Shown: positions 1 to 6,136 of the stretch, one piece after another
Layout of the letters: the number at the start of each line of letters is the position of its first letter
Numbering within the stretch: the stretch's first letter is position 1
Source of the DNA: Actinomycetota bacterium
GTDB lineage: Bacteria > Actinomycetota > Thermoleophilia > Gaiellales > Gaiellaceae
Length of the DNA: 16,588 bases
NCBI GenBank assembly: GCA_013817555.1
Contig: JACDCN010000014.1
Coordinates: 1 to 16,588, forward strand
Reading direction: 5' to 3'
Translations under genes and position numbers: made by a program
The notes under the pieces: generated by a model
Told to the model about the DNA's origin: nothing
Database searches by the model: none
The model's input: only the letters and a program-made list of their open reading frames with translations

Positions 1-1
1 A

Positions 2-415
2 ATCCGGTCGGTCTACGACCTGAAGCGGAAGCCGGTCAAGCTCGTGATCGCCGGGCGGGCCGTGCCTGTCGGGACGTATACGCGCACCGTTCTCCGCAAG
101 CTGGGGCTCACATCGGCGCTCTCCAAGGTCGTGAGCCAGGAATCTGACGTGAAGGCGGTCACAGGAAAGGTCGCGCTCGGACAGGCGGACGCCGGCTTCG
201 TCTACGCGACCGACGCCCGACCGGCCGGCGATCGAGTATCCGTGATCCGTATTCCGGCCAAGGGGCAGCCTCGCATTCGGTATGAGATCGCAGTCGTGTC
301 GGGGTCGTCCAACAAGACGAGAGCGCGGGCTTGGATCAAGACCCTTCTTTCGGTCAGAGGCCAGGCCGCGCTCAAGAGATACGGCTTCCTGCCGCTGCCG
401 AAGGCGCCGTCATAG
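2..415 (+). CDS. modA: Molybdate ABC transporter substrate-binding protein, C-terminal part (5' truncated)
   Basis: This is the 3' end of a periplasmic-binding-protein gene; the reading frame is open to the window edge, with the first full codon at base 2. The 137 visible residues match the C-terminal lobe of ModA. They include a PVGTYTRTVLRKLGL segment after the hinge, a QADAGFVYATDA segment, and a final helix ending QAALKRYGFLPLP, the usual ModA/WtpA-like ending. The family binds molybdate (sometimes tungstate) outside the membrane and hands it to ModB. modB and modC follow immediately, which makes the assignment firm. The signal peptide and the N-terminal oxyanion ligands lie outside the window, so molybdate versus tungstate preference cannot be judged. 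Confidence 0.88.
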   Translation: MRSVYDLKRKPVKLVIAGRAVPVGTYTRTVLRKLGLTSALSKVVSQESDVKAVTGKVALGQADAGFVYATDARPAGDRVSVIRIPAKGQPRIRYEIAVVSGSSNKTRARAWIKTLLSVRGQAALKRYGFLPLPKAPS

Positions 416-1239
416 ACCGGATCTTCCGCGCGGCGTTCGTCTTCACGACCGGGGTCGCGCTCCTCTTCCTGCTGCTGCCGATCGTCGCGGTGTTCCTGCG
501 CGTCCCGCCAGGCGAGCTCGTCTCGGCCTTCGGAAGCGACGCCGCGCGCGACGCCCTTCGGGTCACTGCCGAAACGAACGCCGTCGCGATGATCCTCATC
601 CTCGGATTCGGGACACCGGCCGCATACTGGATCTCGACCCGTCGCGGCAGCCTGCGCGACATCCTCGTCACGCTCGTCGAGCTGCCGCTCGTGCTGCCTC
701 CCGCCGTCGCCGGGGTGGGCCTGCTCGTCGCGTTCGGCAGGGCTGGGCTTCTCGGCGGGACCTTCGAAGTGCTCGGGATCGACATCGCCTTCACCAAGAT
801 CTCGGTGATCCTGGCGGTGACGTTCGTCGCCAGTCCGTTCTATCTGCGAACCGCAATTGCGGCCTTCGAGGCCGTGGACACGACGTTGCCCGCGGCGGCT
901 CGGACCCTGGGCGCCGGCCGCGCCGGGGTCTTCTTCCGGGTGATGCTGCCACTGGCCGGCAGCGGCCTCGGGGCGGGCGCTGCTCTCGCCTTCGCGCGGG
1001 GTCTCGGTGAGTTCGGAGCGACGATCATGTTCGCCGGGTCGCTTCAGGGCGTGACGCAGACCCTTTCTCTCGCGATCTACGAGCAGTTCGACCTCGACTT
1101 CACGGTCGCGCTGGCGATCAGCGCGCTCCTGATCTGTATCAGCGCTCTCGTCCTCCTCACCGTCAAAGTCCTGACCAGATGGCACTCCGGGTCCAGTTCA
1201 CTCATCCCCTTCGCAGCTTCGACGCGTCAGCCGAGCTGA
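331..1239 (+). CDS. modB: Molybdate ABC transporter permease
   Basis: Inner-membrane permease of the molybdate importer, with about five to six hydrophobic segments (first one FTTGVALLFLLLPIVAVF). The EAA-type cytoplasmic loop that docks on the ATPase is visible (AARTLGAGRAGVFFRVMLP), followed by the ModB-typical RGLGEFGATIMFAG. The boundaries given use TTG at 331, the only standard start upstream of the first membrane helix. That start would overlap modA by 85 bases and add 27 residues of modA-shadow sequence. Comparison with usual ModB length suggests translation really begins at residues IDRIFRAAF, i.e. at the ATA of an ATAG overlap (412-415), 7 bases after a GAAGG. The start is therefore uncertain; the body of the protein is not. 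The 3' end overlaps modC by 61 bases. Confidence 0.88.
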   Translation: MDQDPSFGQRPGRAQEIRLPAAAEGAVIDRIFRAAFVFTTGVALLFLLLPIVAVFLRVPPGELVSAFGSDAARDALRVTAETNAVAMILILGFGTPAAYWISTRRGSLRDILVTLVELPLVLPPAVAGVGLLVAFGRAGLLGGTFEVLGIDIAFTKISVILAVTFVASPFYLRTAIAAFEAVDTTLPAAARTLGAGRAGVFFRVMLPLAGSGLGAGAALAFARGLGEFGATIMFAGSLQGVTQTLSLAIYEQFDLDFTVALAISALLICISALVLLTVKVLTRWHSGSSSLIPFAASTRQPS

Positions 1240-2213
1240 CCGTCGAGCGGGGCGAGACGCTCGCGCTCGTCGGGCCGTCGGGTGCGGGGAAGACGACGGT
1301 CTTGCGCATCGTCGCCGGGCTGCTTCGGCCACAATGGGGATCCGTCCGCCTCGACGAGGTGGTGCTCCTCGACACGGATCGAGGGATCGACGTACCGCCC
1401 GAGCGCCGGCGGGTCGGGTACCTCTTCCAGGAGTACGCTCTCTTCCCCCATCTCGACGTCGCCGGGAATGTGCGCTTCGGCGCCTGCGACGGCTCGCGGG
1501 TGGACGAGCTCCTCGAGCGCTTCCGCATCGGCGACCTTGCCAGGGCACGCGTGCATGAGCTCTCTGGAGGAGAGCGCCAGCGCGTGGCGCTTGCGCGCGC
1601 GCTCGCGCGGGACCCCGCTCTCCTTTTGCTCGACGAGCCGCTCTCGGCGCTCGACACGCACACGAGAGCCGGAGTGCGCGCCGAGCTTCGAGACCTCCTC
1701 AGCGCCCTGAAGCTGCCGACGCTCCTGGTAACCCACGACTTCGAGGACGCCGCGACCCTCGCCGCCCGCGTCGGCGTCATCAGCCAGGGCCGGATCCTCC
1801 AGCTCGGGAGCCCCGCCGAGCTCGTCTCGATCCCGACCGATCCGTTCGTGGCCAGCCTCGCCGGCGCGATGGTGCTCGCGGGCCAGGCGATCGGGACCGA
1901 GAACGGCCTGACGCAGGTCGTGCTGGACAGCGGCCTCACCGCCTGGAGCGCCGACCAGGCGAGCGGGCCCGTGAACCTCGCTGTCTACCCCTGGGATGTC
2001 TCTCTCGGGCTCATCAGGCAGGACGACTCCCGCATGAATCATTTGAGTGCCCCCGTGACGTCGCTAGCTCCCTTGGGGAATCGCGTGAGGGTTCACGTCG
2101 GTCCAATCGTCGCCGAGATCACCGCCGCATCCGCAGAGCGCCTCGATCTTCGACCGGGCGCGATCGTGACCGCGTCCTTCAAAGCGACGGCCGCGCGCCT
2201 CTTTCCTCGTTAG
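1179..2213 (+). CDS. modC: Molybdate ABC transporter ATP-binding protein
   Basis: ATPase of the importer, 344 residues. Walker A GPSGAGKTT at 32-40, Q-loop Gln84, signature LSGGE at 128-132, Walker B LLLLDEP at 148-154 with catalytic Glu153, D-loop SALD at 156-159 and H-loop His186 are all intact. After the nucleotide-binding domain (about 1-230), the C-terminal region from about residue 285 looks like a single TOBE domain, which in this family can bind molybdate and give feedback control. The ATG at 1179 lies inside modB (61-base overlap), a typical arrangement for translational coupling. ModC was chosen over sulfate, spermidine or maltose ATPases because of the adjacent ModA- and ModB-like genes. 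Confidence 0.92.
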   Translation: MALRVQFTHPLRSFDASAELTVERGETLALVGPSGAGKTTVLRIVAGLLRPQWGSVRLDEVVLLDTDRGIDVPPERRRVGYLFQEYALFPHLDVAGNVRFGACDGSRVDELLERFRIGDLARARVHELSGGERQRVALARALARDPALLLLDEPLSALDTHTRAGVRAELRDLLSALKLPTLLVTHDFEDAATLAARVGVISQGRILQLGSPAELVSIPTDPFVASLAGAMVLAGQAIGTENGLTQVVLDSGLTAWSADQASGPVNLAVYPWDVSLGLIRQDDSRMNHLSAPVTSLAPLGNRVRVHVGPIVAEITAASAERLDLRPGAIVTASFKATAARLFPR

Positions 2214-2216
2214 GCG

Positions 2217-2237
2217 ACGGTCACCGCGACGCGCTGC
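2217..2237. repeat. 21-bp direct repeat, left copy (ghost of oxidoreductase 3' end)
   Basis: These 21 bases match 2354-2374 at 19 positions by hand alignment. The right copy encodes the last residues of the molybdopterin oxidoreductase (VQRVSVTVS then stop). Read on the - strand in the equivalent frame, the left copy gives RQRVAVTVA followed by a TAA at 2210-2212. The two copies bracket structured repeat A. This looks like a duplicated or displaced gene end, not an active gene. Confidence 0.6.
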
Positions 2238-2247
2238 CGTTTCCTTT

Positions 2248-2321
2248 GCGCAAGATCGATATCCGCTCCGCGCGGTTTCCGATCGCGGGAAGATCTCTGA
2301 AGGAGGTCGCTTCGCGCCCGC
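2248..2321. repeat. Structured intergenic repeat, copy A
   Basis: A 74-base element sharing about 59 of 73 aligned positions, with one single-base gap, with copy B at 13956-14028 (hand alignment). It can form two hairpins. The first pairs GATCG (2254-2258) with CGATC (2280-2284) and CCGC (2263-2266) with GCGG (2272-2275). The second pairs GAAG (2289-2292) with CTTC (2310-2313). It lies in the convergent gap between modC and the oxidoreductase, 25 bases beyond the latter's stop codon. It could be a dispersed palindromic repeat (REP/BIME-like) or a terminator-like 3' element; nothing here shows which. Confidence 0.65.
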
Positions 2322-2346
2322 GCCGCTTGCGTTGGCAGAAAGTGCC

Positions 2347-3402
2347 CTAAGAAACGGTCACTGAGACGCGCTGCACGGCGTTGTTCGCGTAGCCGCCGAG
2401 GTTCCACGGCGCCTCGAGCGGCTGCTCGTTTCCGGCCTCGTCACGCGCGCGGCAGCAGAGCTCGTGTTCTCCCGGCTCCGCGTTCCACAAAAACTGCCAG
2501 CCGCGCCAGGCCCAGCGGCCGTCGGAGCGTGGAGCAAGCTCGGCCTCGGCCCAGGTCTCACCGCCGTCCGTGGACACCTCCACGTCTGCGATCTGCGCCT
2601 CCCCGGACCACGCCCTTCCCTCGAGGACGCATTCGCCTACCGGCACGATGCGGGCGCGGCTCGGGAACTCGGGGATCCCGGGAGGCACCATCAGCGCTCG
2701 GACCTGCATCCGCGACAGCGCTTCGCCGACCTCGTCTTCCTCCTGGCGGAGGCGGTAGCTGTGGCGCATCTGGTACCCATCGAACGCAGTGTCGAGGAGC
2801 GAGATGCGCGCGAGCCACTTCACGCTCGTCATCCCGTACCAACCTGGCACGAGCAGTCGCAGCGGGTAGCCATGCTGCGGCGGAAGCGGAACACCGTTCA
2901 ACTCGTACGCGAGCAGCACGTCCTCGCCGAGCGCGTCAGCCAGTGGGAGGCTTCGAGCGTACACCTGCTCCTCCTCGCCCTCGCACCCGCGGTCGAGCCC
3001 CTCGAAGAGCACCTCGATGGCGCTAGCCAGCACTCCGGCCTCCTCGAGTAGCGACGCGAGCGCAACTCCTTTCCAGCGGGCGTTCCCAACGGCCTCGAGC
3101 AGCCACGGCTGGCTGAAGACGTGCGGCTCGATCAGCACCCGGCCGTTCCCCGCACACTCCATCGTCGCGACGACCTCGAGCGCCGGCCTCGAGCGCAGGT
3201 CGTCGAGCGAGAGCGACAGGGGCCGATCGACCAGCCCGTCGATCTCCAGTCGCCATGTGGCGGGATCGACCGCAGGGATGTCGTAATGCGTCAGGAGGTA
3301 GTGGAGACCGACCGGCGTGACGTCCCAGCGGAGCGCCTCGAGCGGCATTCCGTGGTTGCGCGCGGCGAGCTGCAGCTCCTCGAGGCTGATTCCGTCGGCC
3401 AC
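2347..3402 (-). CDS. Sulfite oxidase-fold molybdopterin-dependent oxidoreductase
   Basis: A 351-residue protein of the sulfite oxidase family. The molybdopterin-binding domain is roughly residues 20-235; the Mo-co oxidoreductase dimerisation (Ig-like) domain follows, recognisable by VEVSTDGGETWAEAEL and WQFLW. The molybdenum-ligating cysteine is Cys83 in the MECAGNGR motif, and the conserved HGYPLRLLVPGWYG...SVKWL block is intact. No signal peptide, Tat motif, haem domain or membrane helix is seen, so a cytoplasmic enzyme with an external electron acceptor is inferred. The segment HYLLTHYDIP has Leu where vertebrate sulfite oxidase has the sulfite-binding Arg of its FYVRNH segment, so sulfite may not be the substrate. 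The GTG at 3402 is the first start after in-frame stops; no clear Shine-Dalgarno is visible. It converges on modABC, which would supply its metal. Confidence 0.85.
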   Translation of the reverse strand: MADGISLEELQLAARNHGMPLEALRWDVTPVGLHYLLTHYDIPAVDPATWRLEIDGLVDRPLSLSLDDLRSRPALEVVATMECAGNGRVLIEPHVFSQPWLLEAVGNARWKGVALASLLEEAGVLASAIEVLFEGLDRGCEGEEEQVYARSLPLADALGEDVLLAYELNGVPLPPQHGYPLRLLVPGWYGMTSVKWLARISLLDTAFDGYQMRHSYRLRQEEDEVGEALSRMQVRALMVPPGIPEFPSRARIVPVGECVLEGRAWSGEAQIADVEVSTDGGETWAEAELAPRSDGRWAWRGWQFLWNAEPGEHELCCRARDEAGNEQPLEAPWNLGGYANNAVQRVSVTVS

Positions 3403-3430
3403 GTGGAGACGGTACTACTAGTCGGTGCTA

Positions 3431-3481
3431 ATCGGGAGTTCACGGTCCGGGCCGGATGACGACCACGGGCCAATTCCCGAT
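3431..3481. terminator. Inverted repeat between toxin gene and oxidoreductase gene
   Basis: ATCGGGAGTT (3431-3440) and AATTCCCGAT (3472-3481) form a 10-bp stem with one non-Watson-Crick position, enclosing about 31 GC-rich bases. It starts 8 bases beyond the toxin stop codon, so it could end vapBC transcription before the oxidoreductase gene. There is no T-tract, so a role as intrinsic terminator is only a possibility. The rest of the 86-base gap shows nothing recognisable. Confidence 0.3.
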
Positions 3482-3488
3482 CAAGCAT

Positions 3489-3881
3489 CTACGCCCCGAC
3501 GGGCCAGTGCTCGACGGTCAGCTCGTCGAACGGGAAGTGTTTCGGGTTCCCGGTCGCGAGCCGTGCGCCGACGGCAAGCGCGGCAGCCCCGATGAGGCAG
3601 TCGCTCTGACTGAGCGTGATCCCCTCCTGCGCTTTCTCTCGGCGCCAGGTCCCGGCGTGGATCCCTTCAGCGCGCCCGAGGGGTGCCATGCGGAGCCCAC
3701 GAAGTAGTCGGTTGGCAGCATCCGCTTCGGAGGAGTGCAAGCCGCGAACGAGCTCCTCGACGTTGACGGCAGAGGTCAGGGGGACGTCGCCGACTCGCTC
3801 GATCTCCTCGAGGCGAGCCCGGACTCCCGGTCTGCCTCGGAGGAAGTCGATTAGGACAGTCGTGTCCAGGAGTATCGGCAT
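3489..3881 (-). CDS. vapC: PIN-domain ribonuclease toxin (VapC family)
   Basis: A 130-residue protein made up wholly of a PIN domain. The N-terminal strand MPILLDTTVLID carries the first metal-binding acid (Asp6). Further acidic or polar active-site residues appear as Glu42/Glu43 (NVEELVRG), Asp94 (SQSDCLIGAAA) and Asn112 (ATGNPKHF), the usual order in VapC toxins. Family members are Mg-dependent endoribonucleases, often cutting tRNA or rRNA, that arrest translation when free of antitoxin. The ATG at 3881 begins 2 bases after the antitoxin stop, a classic antitoxin-first operon. All active-site residues are present, so it looks functional; its RNA target cannot be read from sequence. Confidence 0.9.
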   Translation of the reverse strand: MPILLDTTVLIDFLRGRPGVRARLEEIERVGDVPLTSAVNVEELVRGLHSSEADAANRLLRGLRMAPLGRAEGIHAGTWRREKAQEGITLSQSDCLIGAAALAVGARLATGNPKHFPFDELTVEHWPVGA

Positions 3882-3883
3882 GC

Positions 3884-4132
3884 CTAGCCGACGCGTCGTT
3901 CATCCGCATGACGCTGCTCGGCGACCCACGCGGCCGGATCGTCGTCCCAATCGTGGTTTGATTGCCGCACCGAGCCGAACGCAGAACGAATCAGCTCCCA
4001 GCGCTCCTCGGTCTCGAGCGCCGCACGCAACGCTCGCTCGATGAACCGACTTCGGCCGCGCGCGCTCACTCGCTCGTCAAGGCGCGTCACGAGGTCGTCA
4101 TCGAGATGAACGTGAATACGCACTTTTGGCAT
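3884..4132 (-). CDS. vapB: Ribbon-helix-helix antitoxin (VapB-like)
   Basis: An 82-residue protein with an N-terminal ribbon-helix-helix DNA-binding domain: beta strand PKVRIHVHLD, then two helices ending near SRFIERALRAALE (residues 2-41). An acidic and aromatic tail (DWDDDPAAWVAEQR) follows, typical of the part that wraps around and blocks the toxin. It precedes vapC by 2 bases and would be co-transcribed with it. The dimer normally represses its own promoter; the repeated TAG-CCCA boxes just upstream (4135-4169) are the obvious operator candidates. The ATG at 4132 has no strong Shine-Dalgarno, so a leaderless or short-leader mRNA is possible. Confidence 0.88.
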   Translation of the reverse strand: MPKVRIHVHLDDDLVTRLDERVSARGRSRFIERALRAALETEERWELIRSAFGSVRQSNHDWDDDPAAWVAEQRHADERRVG

Positions 4133-4134
4133 GT

Positions 4135-4169
4135 TAGCCCACTAATAGACCCATTACTAGGCCCATTGT
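4135..4169. promoter_or_regulatory. Candidate VapB operator: three repeated boxes
   Basis: Three near-repeats with 11-12 base spacing lie directly upstream of the antitoxin ATG: TAGCCCACTAA (4135), TAGACCCATTAC (4146) and TAGGCCCATTGT (4158). One-turn spacing of similar boxes suits cooperative ribbon-helix-helix dimers lined up on one face of the helix. The stretch is unusually AT-rich for this window. The divergent aldo/keto reductase operon starts only 28 bases further on, so binding here could affect both directions. The role is inferred from position and repetition. Confidence 0.5.
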
Positions 4170-4182
4170 CGCCACGGCCATT

Positions 4183-4188
4183 TAGGAT
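4183..4188 (+). promoter_or_regulatory. Possible -10 element of the aldo/keto reductase operon
   Basis: TAGGAT fits the actinobacterial TANNNT -10 pattern and lies 8 bases before the GTG at 4197. Transcription would then start at or next to the start codon, giving a leaderless mRNA, consistent with the lack of a Shine-Dalgarno there. No convincing -35 is seen. Confidence 0.3.
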
Positions 4189-4196
4189 CCCGGCCT

Positions 4197-5171
4197 GTGG
4201 AGACTAGGGAGCTCGGGCAGAGCGGGATCGCGGTCTCCCACTTCATCCTGGGCTGCGGCAACTTCGGCGGAGTCGGGTCCGCGCCCGAGTTCTTCGGCCA
4301 GGGGATCCCAAAGGACGAGGCTTTTCGGATCATGGACGCCGCGTGGGAGCTCGGCATAACGACGTTCGATACCGCCGACGCCTACGGTGGGGGACGGAGC
4401 GAGAGCTTCATCGGCGCGTGGCTGAGGACGAAGGACAGCACGGTTCGGGCTGCGATCGTGGTGGAGACGAAGACGTTCAACCCGAACGCCCCGGGCGCGG
4501 ATCACGGGCTTGCGCGCGGTCGCATCCTCCGCCAGATCGATGTCAGCCTGCGACGGCTCGGGCTGGAGCGGATCGCGCTCTACATGGCGCACGACCACGA
4601 CCCGGATATTCCTCAGGAGGAGACGCTTGACGCCTTTGACGGGCTCATCCGGGGCGGGAAGGTCGGTGCGGTGGGTGCCTCCAACTTCGACGCCGAGCAA
4701 CTCACCGAGGCGCTCGCAATCTCGGAGCGCGAAGGAGTCACGCGCTACGAATGGGTGCAGAACTCGTTCTCTCTCCTCGATCGCCGCGATGCCGAGACGG
4801 TTTTCCCCGTCTGCCGCGAGCACGGCCTCGGGTACGAGGCGTTCGGCCCGCTCGCCGGTGGCTGGCTCACCGGGAAGTATCGGCGAGGCGCGGCGTATCC
4901 CGAGGGATCGAGGATGACGCAGCGACCGGCCTCGTACGAGAAGTACGCGTCCGACTCGGTGTTCGACGCGCTAGAAGCGTTCGAACGCGAGGCGCTGGGA
5001 CGCGGAGTCTCGATGGCAGGACTCGCGGCCGCATGGCTCCTCGGAGACCCCGAAATCACCGCAGTCGTGGTCGGACCGACGAGGGCCAAGCATCTCCAAC
5101 CGGTGCGCGAGGCGGTGTCGCTGGATCTCACTTCGGCCGACCGCGCCCATCTGCGAGGCTTGTTCGAGTGA
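4197..5171 (+). CDS. Aldo/keto reductase
   Basis: A 324-residue TIM-barrel NADP-dependent oxidoreductase of the aldo/keto reductase superfamily. The catalytic tetrad is complete: Asp58 and Tyr63 in FDTADAYGGGRSE, Lys92 in VETKTF and His132 in YMAHDHDPD. The beginning METRELGQSGIAVSHFILG is the usual family start, which supports the GTG at 4197. The C-terminal part (ITAVVVGPTRAKHLQPV) matches the NADP phosphate-binding end. Closest in style to the YajO/voltage-channel-beta-like group, which reduces varied aldehydes and ketones; the substrate is not predictable. It heads an operon, overlapping the next gene by 4 bases (GTGA), which suggests a role linked to amino-acid or imine chemistry. Confidence 0.88.
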   Translation: METRELGQSGIAVSHFILGCGNFGGVGSAPEFFGQGIPKDEAFRIMDAAWELGITTFDTADAYGGGRSESFIGAWLRTKDSTVRAAIVVETKTFNPNAPGADHGLARGRILRQIDVSLRRLGLERIALYMAHDHDPDIPQEETLDAFDGLIRGGKVGAVGASNFDAEQLTEALAISEREGVTRYEWVQNSFSLLDRRDAETVFPVCREHGLGYEAFGPLAGGWLTGKYRRGAAYPEGSRMTQRPASYEKYASDSVFDALEAFEREALGRGVSMAGLAAAWLLGDPEITAVVVGPTRAKHLQPVREAVSLDLTSADRAHLRGLFE

Positions 5172-6136
5172 GTCTTCTCGTCCTCTCCGAGCAGGACGTG
5201 CGTCAGCTGCTCGACATGAAGTCGTGCATCGAGGCGATGGAAGAGGTCCTCGCAGCGCTGGCGCGAGGCGAGCTCTTCCAGCCGCTCCGTTTCGTCGGAC
5301 GTCCGCCGGATGCCGCCGGCTTGATGGGCCTCATGCCCGCGCATCGAGGCGGTGACGCTGCCGCCTACGCGCTCAAGGAGATCGTCGTGACACCGGACAA
5401 CCCCACTCGAGGGCTCGATGCGCACCAGGGCGCGGTTCTCCTCCACGACGGTGGAACCGGTGAGCTCGTGGCTGTGTTGAACGCCTCCCCCGTCACCGAG
5501 ATTCGAACTGCGGCAGTCTCGGCCGTCGCCACCCGTGCCCTCGCCCGCTCCGATGTCGGGCGCGTCGCGGTCCTCGGCGCCGGCGTCCAGGCGCGAGCGC
5601 ACGTGCACGCTATGCGGGCGGTTCTGGACGACCCCGAGATCCGCGTCTGGGCCCGGAACCTCGACGCTGCCGAAAAGCTCGCGGCAGAGGTAGAAGCCGT
5701 CGTCTGCCCGTCGCCCGACGCGGCACTCTTCGGCGCCGAGGTGGTGTGCACGACGACCAGCGCTCGCGAGCCGATCGTCGAGCATCGCTGGCTCGCCCCC
5801 GGTGCGCACGTCAACGCGGTCGGCTCGAGCATTTCGACGGCGCGTGAGCTCGACACGGAGACCGTCGCCGCGAGCTCGCTCTTCGTCGACCGCCGCGAGT
5901 CGACGCTGAACGAGGCCGGCGACTACCTGATCCCCGCAGCCGAGGGCGCAATCGGGGAGGACCACATCAGGGCCGAGCTCGGCGAGGTGCTCGTCGGGAC
6001 GCATCCTGGACGAGAGAGCGACGACGAGCTGACGCTGTTCAAGTCCCTCGGGCTCGCGGTCGAGGATCTCGCGTCCGCGGAGCTCATCGTCCGTCGTGCG
6101 CGCGAGCGAGGCGTAGGGGCGGAGGTGGAATTCTGA
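5168..6136 (+). CDS. Ornithine cyclodeaminase/mu-crystallin family protein
   Basis: A 322-residue member of the OCD/mu-crystallin family, which includes ornithine cyclodeaminase, alanine dehydrogenase, ketimine reductases, iminosuccinate reductase (BhcD) and EutC. Seen here are Lys70 in AYALKEIV (equivalent to the substrate-binding lysine), the EIRTAAVSAVATRALAR stretch at 111-127 and the dinucleotide-binding loop VLGAGVQAR at 135-143. The start is GTG at 5168, overlapping the reductase stop as GTGA; the frame runs open far upstream but that part is only a shadow of the reductase. The next gene is a PLP dehydratase, a pairing also known as EutB-EutC and BhcB-BhcD. Exact reaction unknown; an NAD(P)-dependent imine/ketimine reductase or a cyclodeaminase are both possible. 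Confidence 0.87.
   Translation: MSLLVLSEQDVRQLLDMKSCIEAMEEVLAALARGELFQPLRFVGRPPDAAGLMGLMPAHRGGDAAAYALKEIVVTPDNPTRGLDAHQGAVLLHDGGTGELVAVLNASPVTEIRTAAVSAVATRALARSDVGRVAVLGAGVQARAHVHAMRAVLDDPEIRVWARNLDAAEKLAAEVEAVVCPSPDAALFGAEVVCTTTSAREPIVEHRWLAPGAHVNAVGSSISTARELDTETVAASSLFVDRRESTLNEAGDYLIPAAEGAIGEDHIRAELGEVLVGTHPGRESDDELTLFKSLGLAVEDLASAELIVRRARERGVGAEVEF
6121..6127 (+). promoter_or_regulatory. Ribosome binding site that decides the CTG start
   Basis: GGAGGTG lies inside the last codons of the upstream gene and ends 5 bases before the CTG at 6133. It is one of the strongest Shine-Dalgarno sequences in the window. No ATG, GTG or TTG occurs in the right frame at a suitable distance, so this site supports CTG initiation. 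Confidence 0.6.

Noticed and set aside
2210..2407. 65-codon - strand open frame after modC
   Set aside because: It runs through the structured repeat and out of frame into the oxidoreductase gene; only its last nine codons resemble anything, explained as a duplicated gene end.
4745..6004. Long open frame (419 codons) on the - strand opposite the reductase and OCD genes
   Set aside because: It mirrors the third-position GC pattern of the + strand genes, has low-complexity composition and crosses two well-supported genes.
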